Assembly: GCA_030617005.1 (NCBI GenBank)
Contig: JAUWWH010000050.1
Location: 1 to 6,739, forward strand
Source of the DNA: Candidatus Bathyarchaeota archaeon
GTDB lineage: Archaea > Thermoproteota > Bathyarchaeia > RBG-16-48-13 > GCA-020355125
Length of the DNA: 6,739 bases
Direction of reading: 5' to 3'
The position numbers were made by a program, and so were the translations under genes. A model generated the notes under the pieces. It was not told the DNA's origin and did not search any database. It saw nothing but the letters and a program-made list of their open reading frames with translations. Each line of letters opens with the position of its first letter. Positions within the stretch are counted from its first letter, which is position 1. Shown one piece after another: positions 1 through 5,401 of this stretch.

Positions 1-93
1 AAATGGTCCAGATATTTCTTTAAACTTGATGAATTATCACCTCAAAAAGCAATTTCGTGAGGATGCACAATCTTTTGATTTCTATATTTTTTC

Positions 94-276
94 TTAAAAT
101 TTTCCTAATAAAAATGTGTATCCGTTAACTATGCTTTCAATGATTTGCTTAATATCTCCTCTTAGTAAGGGAATTTCAAATATGGATTCAAATAAAATGT
201 CTTTATCCTCAAATGTCCAATTTTGAAATCGTTCAAGTAAATTCTTATGACTTTTCTTTATGTTAAGATCCATCAA
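94..276 (-). CDS. Doubtful small hypothetical protein (60 aa)
   Basis: I do not recognise this protein. The frame is open from a TGA at 298-300; the first possible start is TTG (274-276), immediately followed by ATG (271-273), which is the more natural start and gives 59 residues. No clear Shine-Dalgarno sequence precedes either. The product is mostly charged and hydrophobic, with plausible amphipathic helices, one Trp, and no Cys, signal peptide or membrane span. It runs in the same direction as the dehydratase, 228 bases beyond that gene's stop. In AT-rich DNA an ORF this short may be chance, so I rate it as barely supported. Confidence 0.25.
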   Translation of the reverse strand: MMDLNIKKSHKNLLERFQNWTFEDKDILFESIFEIPLLRGDIKQIIESIVNGYTFLLGKF

Positions 277-434
277 CTTTAACTGAGGATTCCTTTTTCA
301 TTTTTACAATTATTGAACCAAACAGTTTTCATTATCGTATCCGTGTAACGTAGACACCTAGTGAAAACTATATTGCGAAATTTTTAGTCGAATCTTTTTT
401 AGAAAATTAATGTTCGCAGAGAATACTTCTTAAC

Positions 435-480
435 CCTTCAACATTTTTTAATCTATTTTCATTTTCTGGTAATGTTAAGG
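435..480. repeat. Imperfect inverted repeat downstream of the dehydratase gene
   Basis: CCTTCAACATT (435-445) pairs with AATGTTAAGG (471-480), giving a 10-bp stem with one bulged C and a 25-base loop that is T-rich on the plus strand. It begins 25 bases beyond the stop codon of the minus-strand dehydratase gene. No T-run follows the stem in either direction, so it is not a classical terminator. It may be a 3'-end mRNA structure or a protein-binding site. Confidence 0.35.
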
Positions 481-504
481 ATTCAATAAAACACTATTTT
501 CGAA

Positions 505-2034
505 TTATCTTTTAATTTTATTATAATCCCGAAATTTCTCCAACATCTTTCTAGGAGTTACTGGTGGTCTTTCATATCTATTCAATTCTTTATTTATCCC
601 TGCTAGATATTTAGCTATATCCTTCAAAGGCTCGAGATCGTATCTTGACATCATTGTAATAGTTTCCATCTGAGGGGATCCACCACCATGTAATCCTGCT
701 ACTTGATTCACCCCAGCCAGATCTGAAACTAATAAATTCTCGATCATCCTGAAGCATCTGTGAACATTTTCCGACGATATTTTTGGATTTCTTTTTATAT
801 ATTTGTTCAGAAAGTCCCCTGTTTCCTTAGAGATGAAGTCTTCTTCATATGGTAAGGTAGCTGCTAAACCCCCGGCTAGGTCCGCTAAGATCTTATACTC
901 ATTATAAATTTCTTCCCCTGCAAGCCTTCTTCCAGCATTAGTCAAGATTTCGTCAGGTATGTACGTTCCTGATGCTGATCTCTCACCATGAAGGGCGCTA
1001 GATTCACCAGCAGCATAGACGAGTTCTGATGTGCCTATCAAGTGAGACAACTTGCGTCTTACATGTTTAGTACTTTCAATTCCGTTATATTCCGCTACGA
1101 GTGCAGATGCGCTAGCCAAGATCTCCGATATAGCTGGTTTACACCCTGTGTACGAATGCCTATGGTAGTGGGCAAAGAGCAAGGCAAGGAAGCCTGCGTA
1201 AGGTGTTTCTCGCGCATCACCATTCGCATTCATAAAAATCCTCTTCTTTGGGACGAAGACATCATCGAAGATCGTGAATGATTCAGCATCGCCAAATTCC
1301 ACAATGGGAGCATGTAGCTTGATCCTCTTATGATGAATCGCCGGTCTAACGACGAGTTTTACTCCCTCATAGTCAGCTGGGATGGCGAAAGCAACTGCAT
1401 AATCTTGATCCTTATTTGTCATAAACCTTGTAGGTAAAACTATTATCTCATCAGCATATGGAGCGATCGTATTGTGAACCTTTGCACCCCTGACGATGAT
1501 GCCATCGTCCCGTGACTCAACTACTCTAAGATAGAGGTCCGGGTCATCTTGCTCATGAGGTCTCTTTAACCTATCCCCTTTTACGTCGGTCTGAGCGCAA
1601 TTGGCACATAAATCTTCTTCTTGGAAATATCTAAGATATTCCTCAAACCTTTCATAGTAATCGGTTCCCAACGCCTCGTCCATCTCATAGGTGACCACGG
1701 AAAGGGCATTCATAGCATCTATTCCCATGCACCTCTGAATACATCCCCCCGTCCTATAACATAGAAGCCTAGTCATCTTCTGCTTAACTAACAGATCCTC
1801 TTTGCTTTGGTGGATGTGACAGAACCTATTTATCTTCTCTCCTGTCAAATGAGATTTTGTGGTGCACACATCCTCAAAATTCGAGTCGTTTGCACAATCA
1901 TATGTCACGCGAATAACGTTCTGTCCAGGCTTTAGCCTATCATCCGTTCTATCTACAAGCTTTCCATCTATGTAGACATTCTTTCTCATCTTCTTTAATC
2001 GGTTAAAATATTCAGAAAAGGTCTTTATCGTCAT
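505..2034 (-). CDS. abfD: 4-hydroxybutyryl-CoA dehydratase
   Basis: Converts 4-hydroxybutyryl-CoA to crotonyl-CoA by a radical mechanism using FAD and a [4Fe-4S] cluster; cytosolic and oxygen-sensitive. At 509 residues it matches the family length. The cluster ligands known from Clostridium aminobutyricum AbfD (Cys99, Cys103, His292, Cys299) are present one residue earlier: C98 and C102 in the GGCIQRC segment, H291 and C298 in HRHSYTGC. The active-site Tyr and Lys correspond to Y295 and K299, and TDVKGDR (149-155) is the flavin-side motif shared with the 4-hydroxyphenylacetate 3-hydroxylase (HpaB) family. HpaB enzymes lack these ligands, which argues for the dehydratase. ATG start; the upstream sequence has only a weak GTGG ribosome-binding match. 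It lies downstream of the hydratase that uses its product, on the same strand with a 111-base gap, and a terminator-like hairpin between them suggests its own promoter. I could not place the active-site glutamates with confidence. Confidence 0.93.
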   Translation of the reverse strand: MTIKTFSEYFNRLKKMRKNVYIDGKLVDRTDDRLKPGQNVIRVTYDCANDSNFEDVCTTKSHLTGEKINRFCHIHQSKEDLLVKQKMTRLLCYRTGGCIQRCMGIDAMNALSVVTYEMDEALGTDYYERFEEYLRYFQEEDLCANCAQTDVKGDRLKRPHEQDDPDLYLRVVESRDDGIIVRGAKVHNTIAPYADEIIVLPTRFMTNKDQDYAVAFAIPADYEGVKLVVRPAIHHKRIKLHAPIVEFGDAESFTIFDDVFVPKKRIFMNANGDARETPYAGFLALLFAHYHRHSYTGCKPAISEILASASALVAEYNGIESTKHVRRKLSHLIGTSELVYAAGESSALHGERSASGTYIPDEILTNAGRRLAGEEIYNEYKILADLAGGLAATLPYEEDFISKETGDFLNKYIKRNPKISSENVHRCFRMIENLLVSDLAGVNQVAGLHGGGSPQMETITMMSRYDLEPLKDIAKYLAGINKELNRYERPPVTPRKMLEKFRDYNKIKR

Positions 2035-2103
2035 TTAGACCACATAACCATTATTTTTCTAAGGCAGTTGATAAACCTTTTTAATAGTTAACCACATTGT
2101 TGG

Positions 2104-2114
2104 CTTATAAAAAT
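2104..2114 (-). promoter_or_regulatory. Possible TATA box for the dehydratase gene
   Basis: On the minus strand this reads ATTTTTATAAG, a good archaeal TATA-box shape, about 70-80 bases before the dehydratase ATG and just beyond the terminator-like hairpin of the upstream hydratase gene. A start of transcription about 25 bases downstream would leave a leader of roughly 50 bases. A weaker TTTATC element lies nearer the gene, at about 2071-2076. Weak evidence in AT-rich DNA. Confidence 0.3.
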
Positions 2115-2125
2115 AATAGAGTTTT

Positions 2126-2157
2126 AAAAAAGGGGATTAAAAAAATTATTTCCCCTT
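2126..2157 (-). terminator. Hairpin plus T-tract ending the hydratase transcript
   Basis: On the minus strand AAGGGGA (2151-2157) pairs with TCCCCTT (2130-2136), a perfect 7-bp stem with a 14-base AT-only loop, and the second arm runs into six T residues (2126-2131). The first arm is made from the last codons of the hydratase gene, so the stop codon (2146-2148) sits in the loop. The shape matches an intrinsic terminator; archaeal polymerase also responds to T-tracts alone. It would separate the hydratase transcript from the dehydratase gene. Confidence 0.55.
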
Positions 2158-2952
2158 ATATATCGGTGATCTTTTCTCCATGAAAGCCTTGACACCTTCT
2201 CTAAAGTCTTCTGTACGCATACATATATCGACTGCCTCCCGCTCAAGTTTTAAGCCTTTCTTCATATCCATTGTAATTCCTCGCCTTATTACAGATTTGA
2301 TAAGTCTGACCGCTATTGGAGCTTTGGTTGTTAATTTACTAGCAAAAGCTAATACGGTTTCTTCTAGTTTCTCCATAGGTACAACAATATCAACTAAACC
2401 TATCTTTTCTGCTTCTATAGCACTGATCCTATCTCCTGTCATAATAAGCCTCTTTGCTTGACTGATTCCCACTCTACGTGGTAATCGTTGCGTTCCTCCC
2501 CAACCTGGTAAAAAACCCAAATTTATCTCTGTTTGTCCAAACTCTGAATTCTCAGAAGCGAAAATAAAATCACATGCCAACGCTAGCTCAGTGCCTCCAC
2601 CTAGTGCATAACCGTTTACCATGGCTATTACCGGTTTTTCATACTCTTCAATGTAAGTCATTATTTCAATAGGTGGTTCTCCTTCACGTGGTTTCATGAA
2701 TTCGGTTATATCTGCACCTGAAGAGAATGAATACTTTACCTCCTTCTTTCCCTGCCTTATTCTTACTCTAGGAGCCCCTGTGACAATGACAACCTTCATC
2801 TCATTGTCACTTCGTATGTTCTCAAGTGCTGCGTACAAATCCGACCTTAATGCTTTATTTATTGCATTCAACCTATTCGGTCGGTTAAGGACAATTTTGG
2901 CGATGTTACCCTTTTTTTCAAGCATTATTGTGTTAAAACTCAAATTTTTCAC
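2146..2952 (-). CDS. Enoyl-CoA hydratase (probable crotonyl-CoA hydratase)
   Basis: Crotonase-family enzyme that probably hydrates crotonyl-CoA, the dehydratase product, to 3-hydroxybutyryl-CoA. Both catalytic glutamates are present: E122 in GGGTELALACDF and E142 in FGQTEINLGFLPGWGGTQRL. The oxyanion-hole residues are A80 (SSGAD) and G119. Length, 268 residues, is slightly above the usual ~260 because about 11-12 basic residues (61-74, including RVRIRQGKK) are inserted between the TGA strand and the first oxyanion motif. The GTG at 2950-2952 is the longest start, but GGTGA (2950-2954) overlaps it and sits 5 bases before a TTG at 2941-2943, so translation may begin at residue 4; an ATG at residue 10 (2923-2925) is also possible. 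Divergent from the dehydrogenase gene. In some archaea a single such enzyme also dehydrates 3-hydroxypropionyl-CoA; the sequence alone cannot decide substrate range. Confidence 0.9.
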   Translation of the reverse strand: MKNLSFNTIMLEKKGNIAKIVLNRPNRLNAINKALRSDLYAALENIRSDNEMKVVIVTGAPRVRIRQGKKEVKYSFSSGADITEFMKPREGEPPIEIMTYIEEYEKPVIAMVNGYALGGGTELALACDFIFASENSEFGQTEINLGFLPGWGGTQRLPRRVGISQAKRLIMTGDRISAIEAEKIGLVDIVVPMEKLEETVLAFASKLTTKAPIAVRLIKSVIRRGITMDMKKGLKLEREAVDICMRTEDFREGVKAFMEKRSPIYKGK

Positions 2953-2954
2953 CT
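2950..2954 (-). promoter_or_regulatory. GGTGA ribosome-binding site deciding the hydratase start
   Basis: On the minus strand GGTGA is complementary to the 3' end of archaeal 16S rRNA and lies 5 bases before a TTG codon (2941-2943). It overlaps the longer GTG start at 2950-2952, so the two starts exclude each other. The TTG would give a 265-residue protein. Confidence 0.45.
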
Positions 2955-2990
2955 TTTAAAATTATAAAGTTTGCCATTAATATTAAGATG

Positions 2991-3006
2991 TGGGCCATCG
3001 AGCCCA
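2991..3006. repeat. Short GC-rich inverted repeat, possible operator
   Basis: TGGGC (2991-2995) and GCCCA (3002-3006) form a perfect 5-bp dyad around CATCGA. It stands out as the only GC-rich spot in an AT-rich divergent promoter region, upstream of the candidate hydratase TATA boxes. No T-run follows, so it is not a terminator. A regulator-binding site is a guess. Confidence 0.3.
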
Positions 3007-3069
3007 AAAAAGATTTCACTTAATAGGGGAGAGTAGTGGATTTAGTGGGTTTACCATTAGATTGATTAA

Positions 3070-3099
3070 AATATCTCTAATATTCACTTATTAGATATT
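3070..3099. repeat. Inverted repeat before the dehydrogenase start, possible operator
   Basis: AATATCTCTAAT (3070-3081) and ATTAGATATT (3090-3099) are inverted copies apart from two extra bases (CT) in the left arm. The site overlaps the TATA-like TTAAAATAT and ends 14 bases before the ATG of the dehydrogenase gene. That is where an archaeal repressor would block initiation. AT-rich composition makes chance dyads more likely. Confidence 0.35.
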
Positions 3100-3113
3100 A
3101 ATAATTTAATGGA

Positions 3114-3893
3114 ATGGATTGGATGAAGATTGATGATGTTAAGAAAATTGGAGTTCTTGGTTGCGGATTGATGGGGAATGGTATAGTTCAAGTATGTGCA
3201 ACCTTCGGCTACAAAGTTACAGGGCGAGACGTCAACGACGATGTTCTCAAGAAAGCAATGGAAAACATTGTAGATGGTAAGTATGGATTGAACAGGGGAC
3301 TTGAGAGAGGTAAAGTTACAAAGGAGCAATATGACTTTGCTGTTAGAACTATCAAATTAGTGACAAGCATGGAAGAATTAACTGAAGATGCTGATGTGAT
3401 CATTGAGGCTACGCCGGAGATATTAACTCTGAAAATGAACTTATTAAAAGAATTAGATAAATTATGCCCAGAAAAGACTATTCTGGCGTCTAATACGTCT
3501 GGGTTTAGCATAACTGTGCTTGGGGGAGTAACTAATCGACCTGATAGAGTCGTTGGTATGCACTGGTTTAACCCCGCTCCCGTTATGAGACTTATTGAGG
3601 TAATTAAATCTGAGTCTACATCTGAGGAGACGGTTAATTGCATCAAAGATCTTTCAATAAAGTTGGGTAAAACACCAATAGTTGTAAAGGATTCGGTTAG
3701 GGCATATGGTTTTGTTGCTAATAGGGCGTATGGTGCTCTACGTCGTGAGTGCCAGTCAATCGTAGATGAGGGGATAGCGACCATGGAGCAAGTGGACACA
3801 GCTTTGAAACTTGGGTATGGTTTTCCATTAGGCCCCTTCGAATTGACTGGATTGATTGGACGGCTTGGACGTTCCAAGCTTAATACTGGTTGA
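3114..3893 (+). CDS. 3-hydroxyacyl-CoA dehydrogenase, C-terminally truncated
   Basis: Family enzymes oxidise 3-hydroxybutyryl-CoA to acetoacetyl-CoA with NAD(P). The Rossmann motif GCGLMG is at 16-21. Catalytic residues are in place: S129 in SNTSG, H150 in GMHWFNPAP, E162 in RLIEVIK and N203 in GFVANR. The C-terminal domain starts normally and reaches GPFELTGLIG (240-249), then changes to an unrelated RLGRSKLNTG and stops at 259 residues; relatives continue about 45 residues, ending in a G-R/K-K-T-G-x-GFY motif. The expected LDV continuation lies in the +1 frame at 3862-3903, next to a 7-bp direct repeat, but that frame also stops after 13 codons. The gene is therefore shortened in either reading. 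Start: ATG at 3114 or, three codons on, at 3123; no clear Shine-Dalgarno site, so the mRNA may be nearly leaderless. First gene of the plus-strand operon. It may be functional, unstable or a pseudogene. Confidence 0.85.
   Translation: MDWMKIDDVKKIGVLGCGLMGNGIVQVCATFGYKVTGRDVNDDVLKKAMENIVDGKYGLNRGLERGKVTKEQYDFAVRTIKLVTSMEELTEDADVIIEATPEILTLKMNLLKELDKLCPEKTILASNTSGFSITVLGGVTNRPDRVVGMHWFNPAPVMRLIEVIKSESTSEETVNCIKDLSIKLGKTPIVVKDSVRAYGFVANRAYGALRRECQSIVDEGIATMEQVDTALKLGYGFPLGPFELTGLIGRLGRSKLNTG
3856..3871 (+). repeat. Tandem 7-bp direct repeat at the dehydrogenase frame break
   Basis: TTGGACG occurs at 3856-3862 and again at 3865-3871, separated by GC. The second copy, read in the +1 frame, encodes the LD of the family's conserved LIGLDV motif, while the gene's own frame goes off consensus from here. 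Removing four bases (CGGC, 3861-3864) would restore LIGLDV. This fits slippage or a small duplication. Confidence 0.6.
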
Positions 3894-3894
3894 T

Positions 3895-3899
3895 GTGAT
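3895..3899 (+). promoter_or_regulatory. GTGAT ribosome-binding site deciding the TTG start
   Basis: GTGAT matches the archaeal anti-Shine-Dalgarno sequence and sits 6 bases before the TTG at 3906. It begins 2 bases after the stop codon of the dehydrogenase gene. There is no ATG or GTG alternative near the conserved N-terminus, so TTG is the best start. Confidence 0.5.
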
Positions 3900-3905
3900 G
3901 TAAAT

Positions 3906-4931
3906 TTGGTCGTTGGAATAGTAGGATATGGTGTTTATCTTCCTTGGTGTAGGATAAGGCTTTCAGATCTCGCAAAGGCTTGGGGACGGAGCTTTCCAAC
4001 CTCTGTTGAAAAAACTGTTCCGTTTTGGGATGAAGACTCTATCTCGATGGCTACAGAGGCTCTTCAAAACACAATTAAACATGCAGGAATAGGTGAAGAT
4101 GAGATTGATGCCATCTACTTCGGAACAACGACAAATCCTTATCTAGAGATTCAGGGCTCTTCCATACTCAAAACAATGATTGAGGTGAAACCAGAGACCT
4201 TAACTATGGACTTCACAAATTCAGCTAGATCTAGCACTCTCGCCATAATAGCTTGCATGAATGCGGTGAAGTCGGAGTCTATCAATTACGGGCTTGTTGT
4301 GGCTTCAGACATGCTTATTGGGAAGCCCGGTAGTAATGTAGAATATCTGGCGAGTTCTGGTGCAGGCGCTCTAATTATTGGTCGAGAGAATTTAATCGCT
4401 GAATTTGAAGGAACCACCTCATATTCAACTGAGTTTACTGGAAGATGGCGAGGTGAATCTGAACGCTTTACAATGATGACTATGGAGAGGTTCATAAGAA
4501 GACATGGTTTCATAAAGCATGTAGCCACAGCAGGTAAAAGCCTAATGGAAAAAGTAGGGAAAGTCTCTGGTGACTTCAAATATGCAGTCTTCAGTACACC
4601 AGACCTAACCTATCCACGTCGTATATTACGTCCATTAGGGTTGATACCAGACCAAATTAAAGTAGGAATAGTGGCTAATTCTATAGGTTATACAGGTTCG
4701 AGTTCAGTCATTATTAATTTAGCTGCCGCTTTAGATAAAGCCAAGCCAGGGGAGAGGGTGTTAATGATTTCATACGCCAATGGAGGAAGCGACGCATTCT
4801 CAATATTTCCAACAGAAAATATTGAAGTGAAAAGGCAAAATATAGTTGATAAGTATCTAAAGCGTAAGAGATATGTTGATTATAATACTTACTTACGCTG
4901 GAATAGAATATTTGAAAAAATATCGAAGTGA
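3906..4931 (+). CDS. HMG-CoA-synthase-like protein lacking all three catalytic residues
   Basis: Member of the archaeal hydroxymethylglutaryl-CoA synthase family (thiolase fold), whose normal job is to condense acetyl-CoA and acetoacetyl-CoA for mevalonate synthesis. Family signatures are clear: the N-terminal VGIVGYGVYLP, EYLASSGAGALIIG (146-159), IGYTGSS (260-266), KPGERVLMISY (280-290) and GGSDAFSI (293-300). The catalytic residues are gone: the Glu of the usual G-S/T-E-S motif is T75, the nucleophilic Cys is A107 in DFTNSARSST, and the His of FHQPN is S230 in FSTPD. The 32-residue spacing from T75 to A107 equals Glu79 to Cys111 of the Staphylococcus aureus enzyme, supporting the alignment. 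The Asn of GNTYSG is also missing. The frame is intact over 341 residues, near normal length, so this is not simple decay. TTG start with GTGAT upstream; the DUF35 gene follows after 5 bases. Probably a structural or re-purposed subunit of the thiolase complex; synthase activity is unlikely. Confidence 0.88.
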   Translation: MVVGIVGYGVYLPWCRIRLSDLAKAWGRSFPTSVEKTVPFWDEDSISMATEALQNTIKHAGIGEDEIDAIYFGTTTNPYLEIQGSSILKTMIEVKPETLTMDFTNSARSSTLAIIACMNAVKSESINYGLVVASDMLIGKPGSNVEYLASSGAGALIIGRENLIAEFEGTTSYSTEFTGRWRGESERFTMMTMERFIRRHGFIKHVATAGKSLMEKVGKVSGDFKYAVFSTPDLTYPRRILRPLGLIPDQIKVGIVANSIGYTGSSSVIINLAAALDKAKPGERVLMISYANGGSDAFSIFPTENIEVKRQNIVDKYLKRKRYVDYNTYLRWNRIFEKISK

Positions 4932-4932
4932 T
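4928..4932 (+). promoter_or_regulatory. GTGAT ribosome-binding site overlapping a stop codon
   Basis: GTGAT contains the TGA stop of the HMG-CoA-synthase-like gene (4929-4931) and lies 4 bases before the ATG of the DUF35 gene. This arrangement suggests translational coupling and a fixed ratio of the two proteins. Confidence 0.45.
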
Positions 4933-4936
4933 TTAG

Positions 4937-5359
4937 ATGGCAACTCCTCCTAATCCTCCTTTTTGGAGACTGGTTCCTGGAATGCACAGGTTAATTGGTT
5001 TAAAATGTAAAAGATGTGACAAGGTCAACTTCCCACCGAGAAAGAGGATGATATGTGCTGACTGCGGTGGCACAGAGTTCGATAAGGTACGTATAGGCAA
5101 GAGGGGTAGAGTATTGACATACGTAATTGCCATGCGTATGCCTCCAGGAATGGTGGGGCCAGCAGCGTTTGCAATAATTGACACAGATGATGGTGCCAGA
5201 ATTTCAGCATGGAGCACAGATTGTATTCCAGAAAAATATGGTGTCGAAGAGGGAACCCCAATAAAGTGTGACATGCCAGTTGAACTTGTAATTCGAGTTA
5301 TCGGAAAACATGAACCTACGCCCTATTATGGGTTCAAGTTTAGACCTATAATGTTATGA
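4937..5359 (+). CDS. DUF35 zinc-ribbon/OB-fold protein, thiolase-complex subunit
   Basis: Small acyl-CoA-associated protein that, in archaea, bridges acetoacetyl-CoA thiolase and HMG-CoA synthase in one complex so that the intermediate is passed on without release. The N-terminal rubredoxin-like zinc ribbon has four cysteines, C24-x2-C27 and C40-x2-C43. An OB-fold follows from about residue 55 (GKRGRVLTYVIAM onward) and ends with the usual YYGFKFRP. At 140 residues it is normal length and looks intact. It starts 5 bases after the preceding stop and 42 bases before the thiolase gene, in the order typical of this trio. Related proteins also accompany other thiolases, for example in benzylsuccinate degradation, so partnership with the adjacent thiolase is well supported, whereas a link to mevalonate synthesis is not. 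Confidence 0.92.
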   Translation: MATPPNPPFWRLVPGMHRLIGLKCKRCDKVNFPPRKRMICADCGGTEFDKVRIGKRGRVLTYVIAMRMPPGMVGPAAFAIIDTDDGARISAWSTDCIPEKYGVEEGTPIKCDMPVELVIRVIGKHEPTPYYGFKFRPIML

Positions 5360-5390
5360 GAACCCTTTTAATAACAACGTAAAAATTTAT

Positions 5391-5395
5391 GGTGA
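5391..5395 (+). promoter_or_regulatory. GGTGA ribosome-binding site of the thiolase gene
   Basis: GGTGA lies 6 bases before the ATG at 5402, good spacing and the best match among the plus-strand genes. It supports the annotated thiolase start. Confidence 0.6.
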
Positions 5396-5401
5396 ATTTT
5401 A

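Larger units (their letters stand above)
1..504. other. AT-rich flank with no confident gene
   Basis: This stretch downstream of the dehydratase gene has no ORF with recognisable homology. A frame on the plus strand is open from base 1 to a TGA at 58-60 (19 residues) and could be the tail of a gene starting outside the window, but it is too short to judge. It is followed by a T-rich tract near 84-93 that could end transcription on the plus strand. A short minus-strand ORF (94-276) and a hairpin (435-480) are listed separately. No tRNA, CRISPR or insertion-sequence structure was seen. Confidence 0.6.
2953..3113. promoter_or_regulatory. Divergent intergenic promoter region
   Basis: These 161 bases drive the hydratase to the left and the dehydrogenase operon to the right. 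TATA-like candidates are TTAATATTAA (2977-2986) and ATTATAAAG (2961-2969; CTTTATAAT on the minus strand) for the hydratase, and TTAAAATAT (3066-3074) for the dehydrogenase. The spacing of ATTATAAAG would place transcription start inside the annotated hydratase ORF, favouring a later start codon there. Two inverted repeats lie between the promoters and are listed separately. Shared control of both arms is an inference from the divergent layout. Confidence 0.5.

Noticed and set aside
12..58. GAGGTGA-like sequence on the minus strand at about 38-44
   Set aside because: It resembles a strong ribosome-binding site, but no ATG, GTG or TTG follows at a workable distance.
1..60. Tail of a plus-strand gene ending at TGA 58-60
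   Set aside because: Only 19 codons are visible with no recognisable motif; an open frame of this length is expected by chance.
1042..1281. 79-residue plus-strand ORF antisense to the dehydratase gene
   Set aside because: It overlaps conserved dehydratase sequence, including the flank of the cluster motif, and has no recognisable domain.
505..2034. 4-hydroxyphenylacetate 3-monooxygenase (HpaB) as the identity of this gene
   Set aside because: The families share a fold, but the four cluster ligands C98, C102, H291 and C298 are present with the dehydratase spacing.
2180..2959. Two plus-strand ORFs (2180-2461 and 2696-2959) antisense to the hydratase
   Set aside because: Their hydrophobic-looking sequences are mirror products of hydratase codons; no ribosome-binding site or domain supports them.
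3209..3877. 222-residue minus-strand ORF inside the dehydrogenase gene
   Set aside because: It is antisense to a clearly recognised gene, has a Ser/Thr/Pro/Leu-rich composition typical of a shadow frame and shows no domain.
3906..4931. Reading this gene as an ordinary active HMG-CoA synthase of the mevalonate pathway
   Set aside because: The family assignment is sound, but Glu, Cys and His are all replaced, so the standard function should not be transferred.
4286..5274. Minus-strand ORFs antisense to the synthase-like and DUF35 genes
   Set aside because: All lie opposite well-supported conserved genes and show no family features.
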